A DNA stretch of 25,260 nt from a virus, in the IMG/VR virus record IMGVR_UViG_3300023171_000010, positions 64,001 to 89,260 of that record, one strand, 5' to 3'. Position 1 is the first letter of the stretch, and the number at the start of each line of letters is the position of its first letter. The notes beneath the pieces were generated by a model. The model saw only the letters and a list, made by a program, of their open reading frames with translations, searched no databases and was not told where the DNA came from. The position numbers and the translations under genes are program-made. Below, piece after piece: positions 6,305 through 14,317 of this stretch.

Positions 6305-6342
6305 TGGTCTACGTTAATCACAAACCTAATGAGGGAACAAAA

Positions 6343-6576
6343 ATGAAATGGTCAAGAGAATACGTTTGGTCTAAAGTACTTGAATTGATTCCTTATGCAA
6401 AAGAAGCTAGCATGAATCTACCGGAGGCTTTGAAATCCTCTGCTATCCAATTGTTCTTGTTAGACGAAGGCCCTTATAGTGGCAGCTATCGCGCTTATGT
6501 AATCAGTGAAGCCTTGAAGGAACTGCACGAAGTAGGCCATTTTACTTTTGGTGATGTCTCCGAGGACTGGCTTTAA
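6343..6576 (+). CDS. Hypothetical early phage protein, 77 aa
   Basis: The ATG at 6343 (MKWSREYVWSKVLELIPYAK) follows GAGGGAACAAAA. The longer in-frame reading from 6304 would begin in the -10 box and is rejected. The product is helical and acidic and ends FTFGDVSEDWL. It is the first gene of the rightward arm. I do not recognise it. Confidence 0.75.
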   Translation: MKWSREYVWSKVLELIPYAKEASMNLPEALKSSAIQLFLLDEGPYSGSYRAYVISEALKELHEVGHFTFGDVSEDWL

Positions 6577-6581
6577 TTGAC

Positions 6582-6610
6582 TTGACTGCACAGAATTTTA
6601 CGAGTATTAT
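6582..6610 (+). promoter_or_regulatory. Sigma70 promoter before the 6647 gene
   Basis: TTGACT (6582-6587), 17 bases, then TATTAT (6605-6610). The ATG at 6647 lies 36 bases downstream, behind the same leader sequence as seen for the genes starting at 6176 and 223 on the other strand. Confidence 0.75.
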
Positions 6611-6646
6611 TGATCGTATTGAAATTAATTGATGAGGAGAGATGTG

Positions 6647-6910
6647 ATGAAGATTGAATCAGGCTATGATAAAGTTTGGCAGGCAGGCTGTAGAGAATGT
6701 AACTATCTAAACTTTGGTTGTGGACATCATGAAGAAAAGCCAACGGAATGTGCTGAATTGTCTTTGAAGGTTGATGCTCGGATTAAGGAGCTTGAAGACA
6801 TGCTTTCTCGTCTGGTAAAAGAAAATGATCTGGCTATGCCAAATGAAAACTATCAGTGGATGTATTCACCAATGCGTGTAGAATGCTTGAAAGTATTGGA
6901 GGGTAAATAA
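6647..6910 (+). CDS. Small Cys/His-containing phage protein, 87 aa
   Basis: The start MKIESGYDKVWQAGCRECNY is followed by LNFGCGHHEEKPTEC. Four Cys and two His within about 25 residues (C-x2-C ... C-x-H-H ... C) suggest a zinc-binding knuckle. The rest is a helix-rich tail. The SD is GAGGAGAGATGTG. The stop overlaps the next ATG by one base (TAATG). No family is recognised. Confidence 0.75.
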   Translation: MKIESGYDKVWQAGCRECNYLNFGCGHHEEKPTECAELSLKVDARIKELEDMLSRLVKENDLAMPNENYQWMYSPMRVECLKVLEGK

Positions 6911-7074
6911 TGAGAGTTTGCAATTCTATTCAAGAGCTTCTTGATGAAGAGCTAAGCCAAATGTGGGAAGGTTTGGACTATGAAGGTCTGAATGTAGAGA
7001 ACACTAAAGAGTGGTTCGCAGGGGCAGATATTTTCCATCAAATTCTTGAAAAACTTAAAGAGGAGAATCAGTAA
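6910..7074 (+). CDS. Small acidic hypothetical protein, 54 aa
   Basis: MRVCNSIQELLDEELSQMWE begins an acidic, helical protein ending HQILEKLKEENQ. It is linked on both sides by TAATG overlaps (6908-6912 and 7072-7076), which is strong support for a coupled, real gene even though it is short. Confidence 0.7.
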   Translation: MRVCNSIQELLDEELSQMWEGLDYEGLNVENTKEWFAGADIFHQILEKLKEENQ

Positions 7075-7475
7075 TGGCAAACCTAGAAGGTTGGAAACCA
7101 AAGCTTGAGTGGAAGAAGGAAGGGAAGAACTTTCTTGTCTCTGTAACCAAGCATATTGGCTATGATGGTGAGAACAAGTGGTGTGTCTACCTGTATGTCT
7201 ATCCTAAGCATCCAGCATTTGCACGATTCAATCGAGACGGCAGTATGTTTGATCAACCTCACTTTGATTGTCACTCGTATGTAAGCTATTTCAATGCTCA
7301 TATTGCTTTCAAGACAGGTGAAGTGTGTAGCTATCAGCTTGGTTGGGATTACAACCACGACGGTGACAGTTATTACAATTCAATCGAGAGTGTTGACGAG
7401 GCTGGAAGCATCTTTTATGATGCAGAACGACTGTTTGAACAGGCCATGAGTTGGTATGAGGAGGAAAGTAAATGA
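7074..7475 (+). CDS. Hypothetical phage protein, 133 aa
   Basis: It begins MANLEGWKPKLEWKKEGKNF and continues with a beta-rich, aromatic segment (WCVYLYVYPKHPAFARF), then YNHDGDSYYNSIESV. The compact alternation of aromatic and charged residues suggests a soluble alpha/beta domain. There is a TAATG overlap upstream and an ATGA overlap downstream. The function is unknown. Confidence 0.75.
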   Translation: MANLEGWKPKLEWKKEGKNFLVSVTKHIGYDGENKWCVYLYVYPKHPAFARFNRDGSMFDQPHFDCHSYVSYFNAHIAFKTGEVCSYQLGWDYNHDGDSYYNSIESVDEAGSIFYDAERLFEQAMSWYEEESK

Positions 7476-8443
7476 AATACGTAAAGACAGCCGATGAAGC
7501 TTTTGAGTTCGTAAAAGGTTTGATGACAGCTTTGGAAAAGAAAGCTGAAAGTAATATTCCTTCAGTGATGAAGTTGAATAAAATCACAATGCCCTCTGTG
7601 GCTAATACATATGCTGGGAATGCTTTCAAATATGGCAGCAGCTATTATGAACGTGACCCTAAGACAGTTGAAGAAGTGGACACACGACTGACACAGCTTC
7701 TAGCCAAAGCTGAACAAGAGCGTGCTAAAGTTTTGGAAGAACATCAAGCCAACATTCCAGCTATTGAAAATAATCTGAAAGTACGTGATAAGATCACACA
7801 GATTATGAAGGATGTCGGTGTACCACCGAATTACACAACATCTGAATTCAAGACTCAACGTTCACGTACAAAGACAACAACAACTCACGCTGCTGGGTAC
7901 ATTGGAGACTTGCAACGAAACATCCCTGTAAGTGATGAGAAAGACCGTATGTTGACGCTAATTAAGAGCGCTGAAGACTCATTCAAGCGTACTGCTGACA
8001 CTCTTAAGGGTACGATCCGCAAAGAGCTACAAGAGGCTGAAAAGACCGAGAAAGCTAAGAAAGAAGTATTGGCTAAAACTCGTTTGCAGGTTAAGTATGG
8101 TCTGGATGAGGACAGTGATTGGTCAGATGTTCTTGAAGCGCTTGACAGCAAAGATAAATACTTTATGCTTGCTCGTGCTGGTGAAGAAACTCGTGGTTAT
8201 TGGGGCGAAGGATTTGGTAAAGTAGAATGGGCTCTTTCCAAGTTTGTTGTAGAAACCGAGGAAGACAAAGAGATTGAAAAGCTCTATTCTGAAATCCTTG
8301 AAGATCACAGCAATGGTGATTGTGAAGATGGACGAATCTTTCGAGACAACGCTTACTGTTATAGCACATTGTATGGTAAGGTGAGCGAAGAATTGTTGAA
8401 AGACTATGAAACTCTCAAAGAATTTTATGAGGTTTACGGATGA
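7472..8443 (+). CDS. Hypothetical phage protein with coiled-coil regions, 323 aa
   Basis: This is the largest gene of the right early block. Residues about 70-110 (TRLTQLLAKAEQERAKVLEE) and 165-200 (LKGTIRKELQEAEKTEKAKK) are highly charged helices that probably form coiled coils. The C-terminal part is acidic with WALSKFVVETEEDKEIEKLY. No catalytic motif is visible to me. GGAGGAAAG precedes the ATG, which overlaps the upstream stop by four bases, and the end overlaps the next gene by ATGA. A structural or DNA/protein-binding role is possible but not shown. Confidence 0.75.
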   Translation: MKYVKTADEAFEFVKGLMTALEKKAESNIPSVMKLNKITMPSVANTYAGNAFKYGSSYYERDPKTVEEVDTRLTQLLAKAEQERAKVLEEHQANIPAIENNLKVRDKITQIMKDVGVPPNYTTSEFKTQRSRTKTTTTHAAGYIGDLQRNIPVSDEKDRMLTLIKSAEDSFKRTADTLKGTIRKELQEAEKTEKAKKEVLAKTRLQVKYGLDEDSDWSDVLEALDSKDKYFMLARAGEETRGYWGEGFGKVEWALSKFVVETEEDKEIEKLYSEILEDHSNGDCEDGRIFRDNAYCYSTLYGKVSEELLKDYETLKEFYEVYG

Positions 8444-8658
8444 TTGACATCTCACAAATTAACCTAAACGTCTATTCCAAAGATGAGTTGCTAAGTTTCT
8501 CTAATTCTGGTATTCTGTTTTGTGGGAATATAGATTTGACGGAGCTTGTTAGCAAGATTATGGAGGGGACGTATAGTCAAGAGGAATTGGATAGGGCTGT
8601 TGATGAGGCAGAACTAGCCGATAGTAGTTATTGTGTTGAATGTGGAGAGGATATGTGA
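8440..8658 (+). CDS. Small hypothetical protein, 72 aa
   Basis: MIDISQINLNVYSKDELLSF is followed by GILFCGNIDLTELVSKIMEG and an acidic tail ending SYCVECGEDM, with a C-terminal C-x2-C pair. It is coupled upstream by ATGA and downstream by TGATG. The family is unknown. Confidence 0.7.
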   Translation: MIDISQINLNVYSKDELLSFSNSGILFCGNIDLTELVSKIMEGTYSQEELDRAVDEAELADSSYCVECGEDM

Positions 8659-8825
8659 TGATACCAATTTATGAAATTTACTATGAGCGTCAGAATGGCG
8701 ATGTTGTATTTTGTGGAATTCTTGAATCAGAAATTGACGCTATCGAAGAGATTAGGCTTCTTGGTACTGAGTTCCCCGAACACGATTATTGGTACGAAGT
8801 TACTTATGCAGATGAACAACAGTGA
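8658..8825 (+). CDS. Small hypothetical protein, 55 aa
   Basis: The start is at ATG 8658, which overlaps the upstream stop by one base. The in-frame start at 8640 lies inside the previous gene. The product begins MIPIYEIYYERQNGDVVFCG and ends WYEVTYADEQQ. It is acidic and beta-rich. No family is recognised. The 52 bases that follow hold no clear promoter. Confidence 0.65.
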   Translation: MIPIYEIYYERQNGDVVFCGILESEIDAIEEIRLLGTEFPEHDYWYEVTYADEQQ

Positions 8826-8877
8826 CTCTTGAAAGCATTTGAATTAAGGTGGGATTAGAGATTATGGGAGAGATGAT

Positions 8878-10620
8878 TTGAGTAACAAATATGGCATTGA
8901 CACCTCTCATGAGCATAAGACAGGTTGCCCAAGGTGTATCAGGAAGGGGCAAGACAAGTCTAGGAACAATCTTCATGTCTATGGTGAAGGTAAGGGGGCA
9001 TTCTGCTGGGCTTGTGAATTCACAATTCCTAGCGATGAATGGCTTGAAGAACATGGTGAAATTAAAGACGATGAAGAGGAGTTTGTAGTGGGAAGTTATT
9101 TTGATCTAGAAGTTAATGAGAAAATTAAGAAACAAACGGGCACAGATAGTAAGGGTTATCGAGGGATTCGTAGTGATATTTCCCGACCTTTTGGTGTGCG
9201 GTATAGTTATGATGAGGCTGATGGCAGTGTTGCTGCAACATACTACCCGACCACTCAGAATTATGAGATTTCAGGATACAAACTGAGGAAACACCCCAAA
9301 GACTTTACCAGTCCAGTAGGTGAGACTGGTAAGGATTGTGAACTTTTTGGTCAGTTTAAGTTCAAAACGATGACAGGCACTGTTGTTATTTGTGGCGGAG
9401 AGCATGACTCCCTCGCAGCTTTCCAGATGCTGTCTGACGCACAGAAGAATAAACAATATGATCCTGTAGCTTGCGTTAGTCCAACAATTGGTGAAAGTGG
9501 AGCCCATAAGCAAGTACAGAAACAATATGCCTTTTTCTCTCAAGCAAAGAAAATCGTAATTGCAACAGACAATGATAAAGCTGGTAAAGAAGCGGCCGAA
9601 AAGATTGCTAAAGTTTTGCCTCGTGGCCGTGTTTACATTATGAATATGCGCCTCAAAGATTGTAACCAATATATCGCTGAAGGTCGTGAACAAGATTTCA
9701 TTAATGATTTCTGGCAAGCAAAACCTTATAGTCCGGCTGGTGTTCACGCATCCAGTGGTTTGTTGACTGCTGCTATTGACTACTCTGACTTGAGTAAACT
9801 TACACTCCCACCTTTCATGGCTAAAGCTCAAACTATGTTTGGCGGCGGGTTGGTCAAGAATGAGCTAACTTGTTGTTTTGCCAAAACTTCTGTCGGTAAG
9901 AGCTTGTTTGTTGATTCCATGGTTGTGCATTGGGTTCTGACTGAACCAGCTGAGATTGTTGGCGTGTTGTCTCTTGAGGCGACCAAAGACAAATGGGCTA
10001 CAAACATTCTTTCCAATTATTTGGGCGTACGCCTGATTAACATGGATGGTGCAGCACGTCGTGAGTATCTATCTCGTGATGACATTCGTGACAAGGCTGA
10101 ACACTTCCTAATGAAAGAGGATGGTTCACCTCGTTTCTGGGTCTGTGATGAACGAGGAGCTTCCATTGAAGTTGTGAAAGAAAAGATTCTTGAGATGATT
10201 ATTCAACTCGGAGTTACTATCCTTGTTGCAGACGTTTATTCTGACTTGATGGCGGGTTTGAGTCTTGAAGCTCAAGAAGAATTGGTTGCATGGTTTAAGA
10301 AGCTGATTAAAGAGTATCCTCAAGTTAGTGTCTTGTTGGTATGTCATACCAGAAAAACAGATAACAATTCACAGCTAACTGAAAGTGATATTATTGGAAC
10401 TTCTACAATCATGAAGTCTGCTGCACAAACATTTAGTCTAGAACGCGATAAGCTCTCAGACAGTGATTTTGAGCGCAACTGCACCAAGGTTACTGTACAC
10501 AAGAATCGTCACCACTCAGAGACCGGCCCTGCTGGGATTGTGTATTTTGATAAGGACACTGGCAAACTATATGATCTAGACCAATATTTGATTGATCATC
10601 CAGAAATTACGGAGTTTTAA
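8878..10620 (+). CDS. T7 gp4-like DNA primase-helicase, 580 aa
   Basis: A bifunctional replisome protein that lays RNA primers and unwinds DNA ahead of the polymerase. In order: a zinc finger with CPRC (Cys17, Cys20) and CWAC (Cys43, Cys46); a Toprim fold with VICGGEHDS (Glu175) and IATDNDKAG (Asp231, Asp233); a RecA-like helicase with Walker A AKTSVGKS (335-342) and Walker B ILVADVYSD (Asp452), VCHTRK, the Gln motif SAAQTFSLER and HKNRHHSETGPAG near the C-terminus. Size and order fit T7 gp4 (566 aa). The Walker A lacks the usual first Gly. The start is TTG at 8878 with GGGAGAGATGA upstream. The order primase, polymerase, exonuclease is T7-like. Confidence 0.92.
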   Translation: MSNKYGIDTSHEHKTGCPRCIRKGQDKSRNNLHVYGEGKGAFCWACEFTIPSDEWLEEHGEIKDDEEEFVVGSYFDLEVNEKIKKQTGTDSKGYRGIRSDISRPFGVRYSYDEADGSVAATYYPTTQNYEISGYKLRKHPKDFTSPVGETGKDCELFGQFKFKTMTGTVVICGGEHDSLAAFQMLSDAQKNKQYDPVACVSPTIGESGAHKQVQKQYAFFSQAKKIVIATDNDKAGKEAAEKIAKVLPRGRVYIMNMRLKDCNQYIAEGREQDFINDFWQAKPYSPAGVHASSGLLTAAIDYSDLSKLTLPPFMAKAQTMFGGGLVKNELTCCFAKTSVGKSLFVDSMVVHWVLTEPAEIVGVLSLEATKDKWATNILSNYLGVRLINMDGAARREYLSRDDIRDKAEHFLMKEDGSPRFWVCDERGASIEVVKEKILEMIIQLGVTILVADVYSDLMAGLSLEAQEELVAWFKKLIKEYPQVSVLLVCHTRKTDNNSQLTESDIIGTSTIMKSAAQTFSLERDKLSDSDFERNCTKVTVHKNRHHSETGPAGIVYFDKDTGKLYDLDQYLIDHPEITEF

Positions 10621-10621
10621 T

Positions 10622-11494
10622 TTGAATTTTTCAGAAATTTTTAAATATGATGAAACAAGTCCAACATTTATTAGGTGGATAGAGCCATTTCGGATTGGCC
10701 GTGGTGGTAAACCTGTACGCCGAATAAATGATTGCCAAGCTGGTAATATTACAAGTGAAGGCCGTTTGGCAATTACGTACCAAGGCAAAGTCTACTCAAT
10801 CAACCAAGTTGTGTGGGAACTGTTCAATGGTAAGATTCCCAAGGGTAGGCAAGTTATGAATAAAGACGGGAATGCTTTGAATTGTAACATTGATAATCTG
10901 GAGTTGAATATAGTTTTAAATAAAAAAGATTATAAATATGGAGAGTATCTAGGCGAGTTCTTTATTTATGATGAAACATCTCCGAGTGGTTTGAGGTGGA
11001 AGAGGGTCAATACTCGGGGAAGTACAGCAAAAGTTGGAGATATCGTCGGGTCACTTGACAACGGATATTGGCGCGTACATGCCTTAGGTAGACATCTCAA
11101 GGGCCATAAAATTGTTTGGGCGTTAAATAACAACTTTGAAAATCAAGACGGCCTACATATTGATCACATTGATGGAAATCCCTCCAACAATAAGATCAAA
11201 AATCTGAGGTTGGTTGACCCTATTTTGAATGCCCGTAATAAACCAATGCTCAAAAGTAATACATCCGGGATTCATGGTGTATGTTTCCAGACTGTGAGGA
11301 CTAAAAATGGAAATTATGTTGACCGATATGTCGCCGGTTGGCGAGGTCTAGACGGAAAAGCGAAGACAAAATGTTTCTCTGTGAATGTCTATGGAGCAGA
11401 ATTAGCTGAATTTCTGGCAACTGAGTATAGACTTCACCAGATGGAGCTGTTAAACTTGATGGATGCTGGATACACTGAAAGGCACGGAACATAA
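10622..11494 (+). CDS. HNH-AP2 homing-type endonuclease with duplicated HNH module, 290 aa
   Basis: Probably a free-standing homing endonuclease. The protein has two copies of a module starting YDETSP (residues 9-14 and 116-121). Copy 2 (to about 200) has the active pattern: GHKIVW with His163, then LHIDHIDGNPSNNKIKNLRL with Asp181-His182. Copy 1 has the same layout, but NQVVW replaces the first His and QVMNKDGNALNCNIDNLEL lacks Asp-His, so it is probably a dead DNA-binding copy. An AP2 DNA-binding domain follows (NTSGIHGV at 213-220 to about 272). The start is TTG at 10622, one base after the primase-helicase stop, with CGGAG upstream. The gene sits between primase-helicase and DNA polymerase, a typical homing target. 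Confidence 0.82.
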   Translation: MNFSEIFKYDETSPTFIRWIEPFRIGRGGKPVRRINDCQAGNITSEGRLAITYQGKVYSINQVVWELFNGKIPKGRQVMNKDGNALNCNIDNLELNIVLNKKDYKYGEYLGEFFIYDETSPSGLRWKRVNTRGSTAKVGDIVGSLDNGYWRVHALGRHLKGHKIVWALNNNFENQDGLHIDHIDGNPSNNKIKNLRLVDPILNARNKPMLKSNTSGIHGVCFQTVRTKNGNYVDRYVAGWRGLDGKAKTKCFSVNVYGAELAEFLATEYRLHQMELLNLMDAGYTERHGT

Positions 11495-11508
11495 TTTAGG
11501 AGTAACAA

Positions 11509-13617
11509 ATGTTAGGTGAGAATGAGATTGTGCTGGATATTGAGGCAGATGGATTTATTTTTGAGTCCACAAAGGTTTGGACAGTTTGTGCAACCAATAT
11601 TCAAAGTGGGGAAAAGATTAAGGTAAATCCTTTTAAAGATGAGTCTGCCAAAGATCAGCTAATCTCATTCATCTTTAAAAAGCCTAATCCTGTGGTCATA
11701 GGCCACTTCATCCTTGGCTATGATATGTTCGTGTTGCAGAATATTGTGGGTATCAATTTCTCTGTTGGCAAAGACATGATTGACGGGAAGTCAGTTCAAT
11801 TTGTGGATTCTCTATATTTGAGCATGTTCCTTAACCCTGATCGTGTTGGGCACAGTGTTGAGGCATTTGGTGAAACTCTTGGACTTCCAAAGATTGATTG
11901 GCGAGAAAAAGCCATTGAACTTGGACTGATTGAGAAGAATGCCCCTAAAGGTGCAGAGTTCATGCAATGGCACCCAGAGATGGATGTGTACTGTGAGCGA
12001 GATACTGACGTAAACGTTTTACTATACCAATATCTTGCAAAAGAATGGAAAGATGTTTATGGAAAAGACTTCACAATCACTGATGCCTATAAGTGTGGAC
12101 AGAAGTCTTTTTATCTCATGTCTTGTCAGGAACTTACCGGCTTTAAGTTTGATAAAGATGCAGCAGTGGCATTACAGGGTCGCATCACTTTGATGATGGA
12201 AGAAATCCGAGCAGAGGTTGAGCCTAAACTTCCTCCAAGGGCTTTGAAGAAGTCTGAGGAAAAGTATTACAGCATGCCAGCCAAGCCCTGGAAAAAGTCA
12301 GGAGACTATTCTTCAGCGTGGGAAAAGTTTGTTGAGAAACACAATGGCGTCCTGAACACAGAGACGGGTTTTTGGGAATTTTATGGTGAAGAGTATCCCG
12401 TAGTTGCAGGAGCTATGTTGAATATTAAGCTTCCAATGGAAATGGCTAACCAAGATCAGATGAAAGACTGGTTTATACAGCAGGGTTGGAAACCAACTTT
12501 GTGGAATTACCAGAAAGATTCAAATGGTAAGCCAATACGCGATGCCCGTGGCAAACTTATCCAGACAAGTCCTAAGATTCAGGAAACACAGAAGATTTGT
12601 CCCAACTTGGAAAAGATGGAAGGACCGATTGTAAAACAAGTTGTTAAGTGGCTTTCATTGCGAAATCGTCAATCTGTTTTGAACGGATGGCTTGAAAATG
12701 AACGTTTCCAGATGGATGGGCGTCTTGGGGCTGGTCGTACAGGGATTGCCTCAACACACAGGCAGAAGCACAAAGTGGTTGTGAATGTTCCTAAAGCATC
12801 TGATAAGGTCTTACTCGGTAAGGAGTTCCGCTCCCTTTGGATTGCAGATGATGGTATGCTGATCGCAGCTGGAGACGCCGCCGCGCTGGAAGGAAGAGTG
12901 ATGGCGAGTTACACATGGAAGTATGATGATGGTAAAACCGCCCTTGAAATCCTTGAAGGCGATCCGCACTCTAAAAATGCAATGGCTTTCTATGGACATG
13001 AAAAGGATATTCAACAATTTGATATTGATTCACCGAGTTTTAGTAAAGATCACCCTATATTTAAACCATATCGTGATCGCAGTAAGAACGGATTTTACGC
13101 AATTTTGTATGGCGCTGGAGGGCCAAAGGTTGCAAGTACGCTTGGGTTACCCGAGAAGATGGGGAATGAGAAGCTCAATAAATTCTGGGAAGCCAACCCT
13201 GCAATTAAAGGTTTACGTGATAACCTAGAAAAGTATTGGGAGACCACCGGCCGTAGTAAATACCTCCCAGCAATTGATGGTCGTATGCTTTGCACACGTA
13301 AAAAGTCAGCACTCCTCAACACAATTTTCCAGAGTTGTGGAGGTATCACAATGGACTATGCTGGGTGTTTTATGGACCTGTGGCTAGGTGGCTTAAAGTG
13401 GGAAAATCGTAAACCTTATTACATGTACAAGGGTTATATCGTAAGGCGTGTAGCATATCAGCACGATGAGTACGAATTTGAAGCTGAAGAGCCAATTGCA
13501 CAAGAAATTGCACGGATGATTGAGAAATCTATTGAAAAAGCTGGACAGCACCTTAAGCTCAAAGTACCATTGGCTGGTGAAGGACAGGTAGGTAAAAATT
13601 GGAAAGAAGTGCATTAA
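11509..13617 (+). CDS. Family A DNA polymerase, T7 gp5-like, 702 aa
   Basis: The replicative polymerase with proofreading. The 3'-5' exonuclease has DIEAD (Asp10, Glu12), GHFILGYDMF (Asp72) and YCERDTDV (Tyr161, Asp165). The polymerase palm and fingers have motif A GDAAALEGRV (Asp456, Glu461), motif B RDRSKNGFYAILYGAG (Arg522, Lys526, Tyr530) and motif C QHDEYEF (His652-Asp653-Glu654). Tyr530 aligns with Tyr526 of T7 polymerase. Length is the same as T7 gp5 (704 aa), and no inteins or introns are seen. Motif A has Ala-Ala where DxSxxE is usual. The SD is AGGAG. It acts with the primase-helicase just upstream and the SSB downstream. Confidence 0.94.
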   Translation: MLGENEIVLDIEADGFIFESTKVWTVCATNIQSGEKIKVNPFKDESAKDQLISFIFKKPNPVVIGHFILGYDMFVLQNIVGINFSVGKDMIDGKSVQFVDSLYLSMFLNPDRVGHSVEAFGETLGLPKIDWREKAIELGLIEKNAPKGAEFMQWHPEMDVYCERDTDVNVLLYQYLAKEWKDVYGKDFTITDAYKCGQKSFYLMSCQELTGFKFDKDAAVALQGRITLMMEEIRAEVEPKLPPRALKKSEEKYYSMPAKPWKKSGDYSSAWEKFVEKHNGVLNTETGFWEFYGEEYPVVAGAMLNIKLPMEMANQDQMKDWFIQQGWKPTLWNYQKDSNGKPIRDARGKLIQTSPKIQETQKICPNLEKMEGPIVKQVVKWLSLRNRQSVLNGWLENERFQMDGRLGAGRTGIASTHRQKHKVVVNVPKASDKVLLGKEFRSLWIADDGMLIAAGDAAALEGRVMASYTWKYDDGKTALEILEGDPHSKNAMAFYGHEKDIQQFDIDSPSFSKDHPIFKPYRDRSKNGFYAILYGAGGPKVASTLGLPEKMGNEKLNKFWEANPAIKGLRDNLEKYWETTGRSKYLPAIDGRMLCTRKKSALLNTIFQSCGGITMDYAGCFMDLWLGGLKWENRKPYYMYKGYIVRRVAYQHDEYEFEAEEPIAQEIARMIEKSIEKAGQHLKLKVPLAGEGQVGKNWKEVH

Positions 13618-13632
13618 TCCCAAAATAAAAGC

Positions 13633-13661
13633 TTTACACAACACCCTTGTCATGCGATAAT
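13633..13661 (+). promoter_or_regulatory. Sigma70 promoter after the DNA polymerase gene
   Basis: TTTACA (13633-13638), 17 bases, then GATAAT (13656-13661), preceded by TGC as an extended -10 element. It lies in the 87-base gap between the polymerase gene and the gene at 13705 and could drive the genes up to the terminator at 16465-16491. Confidence 0.65.
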
Positions 13662-13704
13662 ATACGTGTAAATTAAATATCAAGATGAATGAAGGAGAGG
13701 GAAG

Positions 13705-14124
13705 ATGAGTATTCCAGCAGGATACCAGCTGCACATTACGTCTTGGACAAATGATGCTGACAACTATAACACGACCATTCACGATGGTTTGTCTGAGGAA
13801 GATGTTAAGTTTCTTCTTGATGTTGTAAAACCATTTAAGAGCAAGCACAACGGAGGTCAATTCGGTAATAATCCCAGCTGCACAAATCAGATTAACGAAC
13901 ACATTCTTGAGTGTCTGAAGAAATACCCAACTACGCAGTTTCAAGAGTATTTGAAAGGATTTGAGCAAGATAGTGATCCTGATGAAGAAGATATTGACGG
14001 ATTGAGTGACCTTGCGTATGATCTTGTTGGCCGTGATGAATATTGTGGTTGGCGAGTATTTGAAAGGGCTAAAGTCTTCTTTTACCCAGAAGAAGTTAAA
14101 GAAGTAACTAAAGATTTTATTTAA
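13705..14124 (+). CDS. Hypothetical phage protein, 139 aa
   Basis: It begins MSIPAGYQLHITSWTNDADN and contains EEDVKFLLDVVKPFKSKHNG, then an acidic stretch DSDPDEEDIDGLSDLAYDLV. The N-terminus resembles a type of phage hypothetical protein that I have seen near replication genes, with no known activity. GGAGAGGGAAG is the SD. It is first behind the promoter at 13633-13661. Confidence 0.75.
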   Translation: MSIPAGYQLHITSWTNDADNYNTTIHDGLSEEDVKFLLDVVKPFKSKHNGGQFGNNPSCTNQINEHILECLKKYPTTQFQEYLKGFEQDSDPDEEDIDGLSDLAYDLVGRDEYCGWRVFERAKVFFYPEEVKEVTKDFI

Positions 14125-14142
14125 AAACTGAGGAGAAATAAA

Positions 14143-14316
14143 ATGAACACACTAATCCAATACGTAGTGGCAGATGAACAAAACGTTTACGCTAACGCAT
14201 CAACTCGAAAGGATGCCCGCACATATCTCAAAACTGTAAAGCAAGAGCTTGGTAAAACTACTGCTAAGATTTATCAGCAAGAGTTTGTGTTGCTGTCTGA
14301 AAAGCAGGTTCGGTAA
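14143..14316 (+). CDS. Small hypothetical protein, 57 aa
   Basis: ATG at 14143 after GAGGAGAAATAAA gives MNTLIQYVVADEQNVYANAS and then TRKDARTYLKTVKQELGKTT, ending LSEKQVR. It is a small alpha/beta protein with a basic helix. The clean SD and exact fit between its neighbours support it. It is unrecognised. Confidence 0.7.
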   Translation: MNTLIQYVVADEQNVYANASTRKDARTYLKTVKQELGKTTAKIYQQEFVLLSEKQVR

Positions 14317-14317
14317 C

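Noticed and set aside
7309-8455. Several minus-strand ORFs of 68-110 aa
   Set aside because: All are antisense to the continuous 7074-8443 genes, which are coupled by ATGA overlaps and have good SDs.
8826-8877. Possible promoter before the primase-helicase gene
   Set aside because: TTGAAA and TTGAAT boxes exist, but with no good -10 box at 16-18 bases. The gap was left without a promoter call.
9271-9831. 186-aa minus-strand ORF
   Set aside because: It is antisense inside the primase-helicase gene, whose motifs continue without break on the + strand. It is rich in Cys, Ser and Phe as antisense frames often are.
12923-13228. 101-aa plus-strand ORF in another frame
   Set aside because: It lies fully inside the polymerase gene over motifs A to B and has no SD. 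It is a shadow frame.
13393-13968. 191-aa minus-strand ORF, hydrophobic
   Set aside because: It spans the end of the DNA polymerase gene, the promoter and the next gene on the opposite strand, with no SD. It is an antisense frame.
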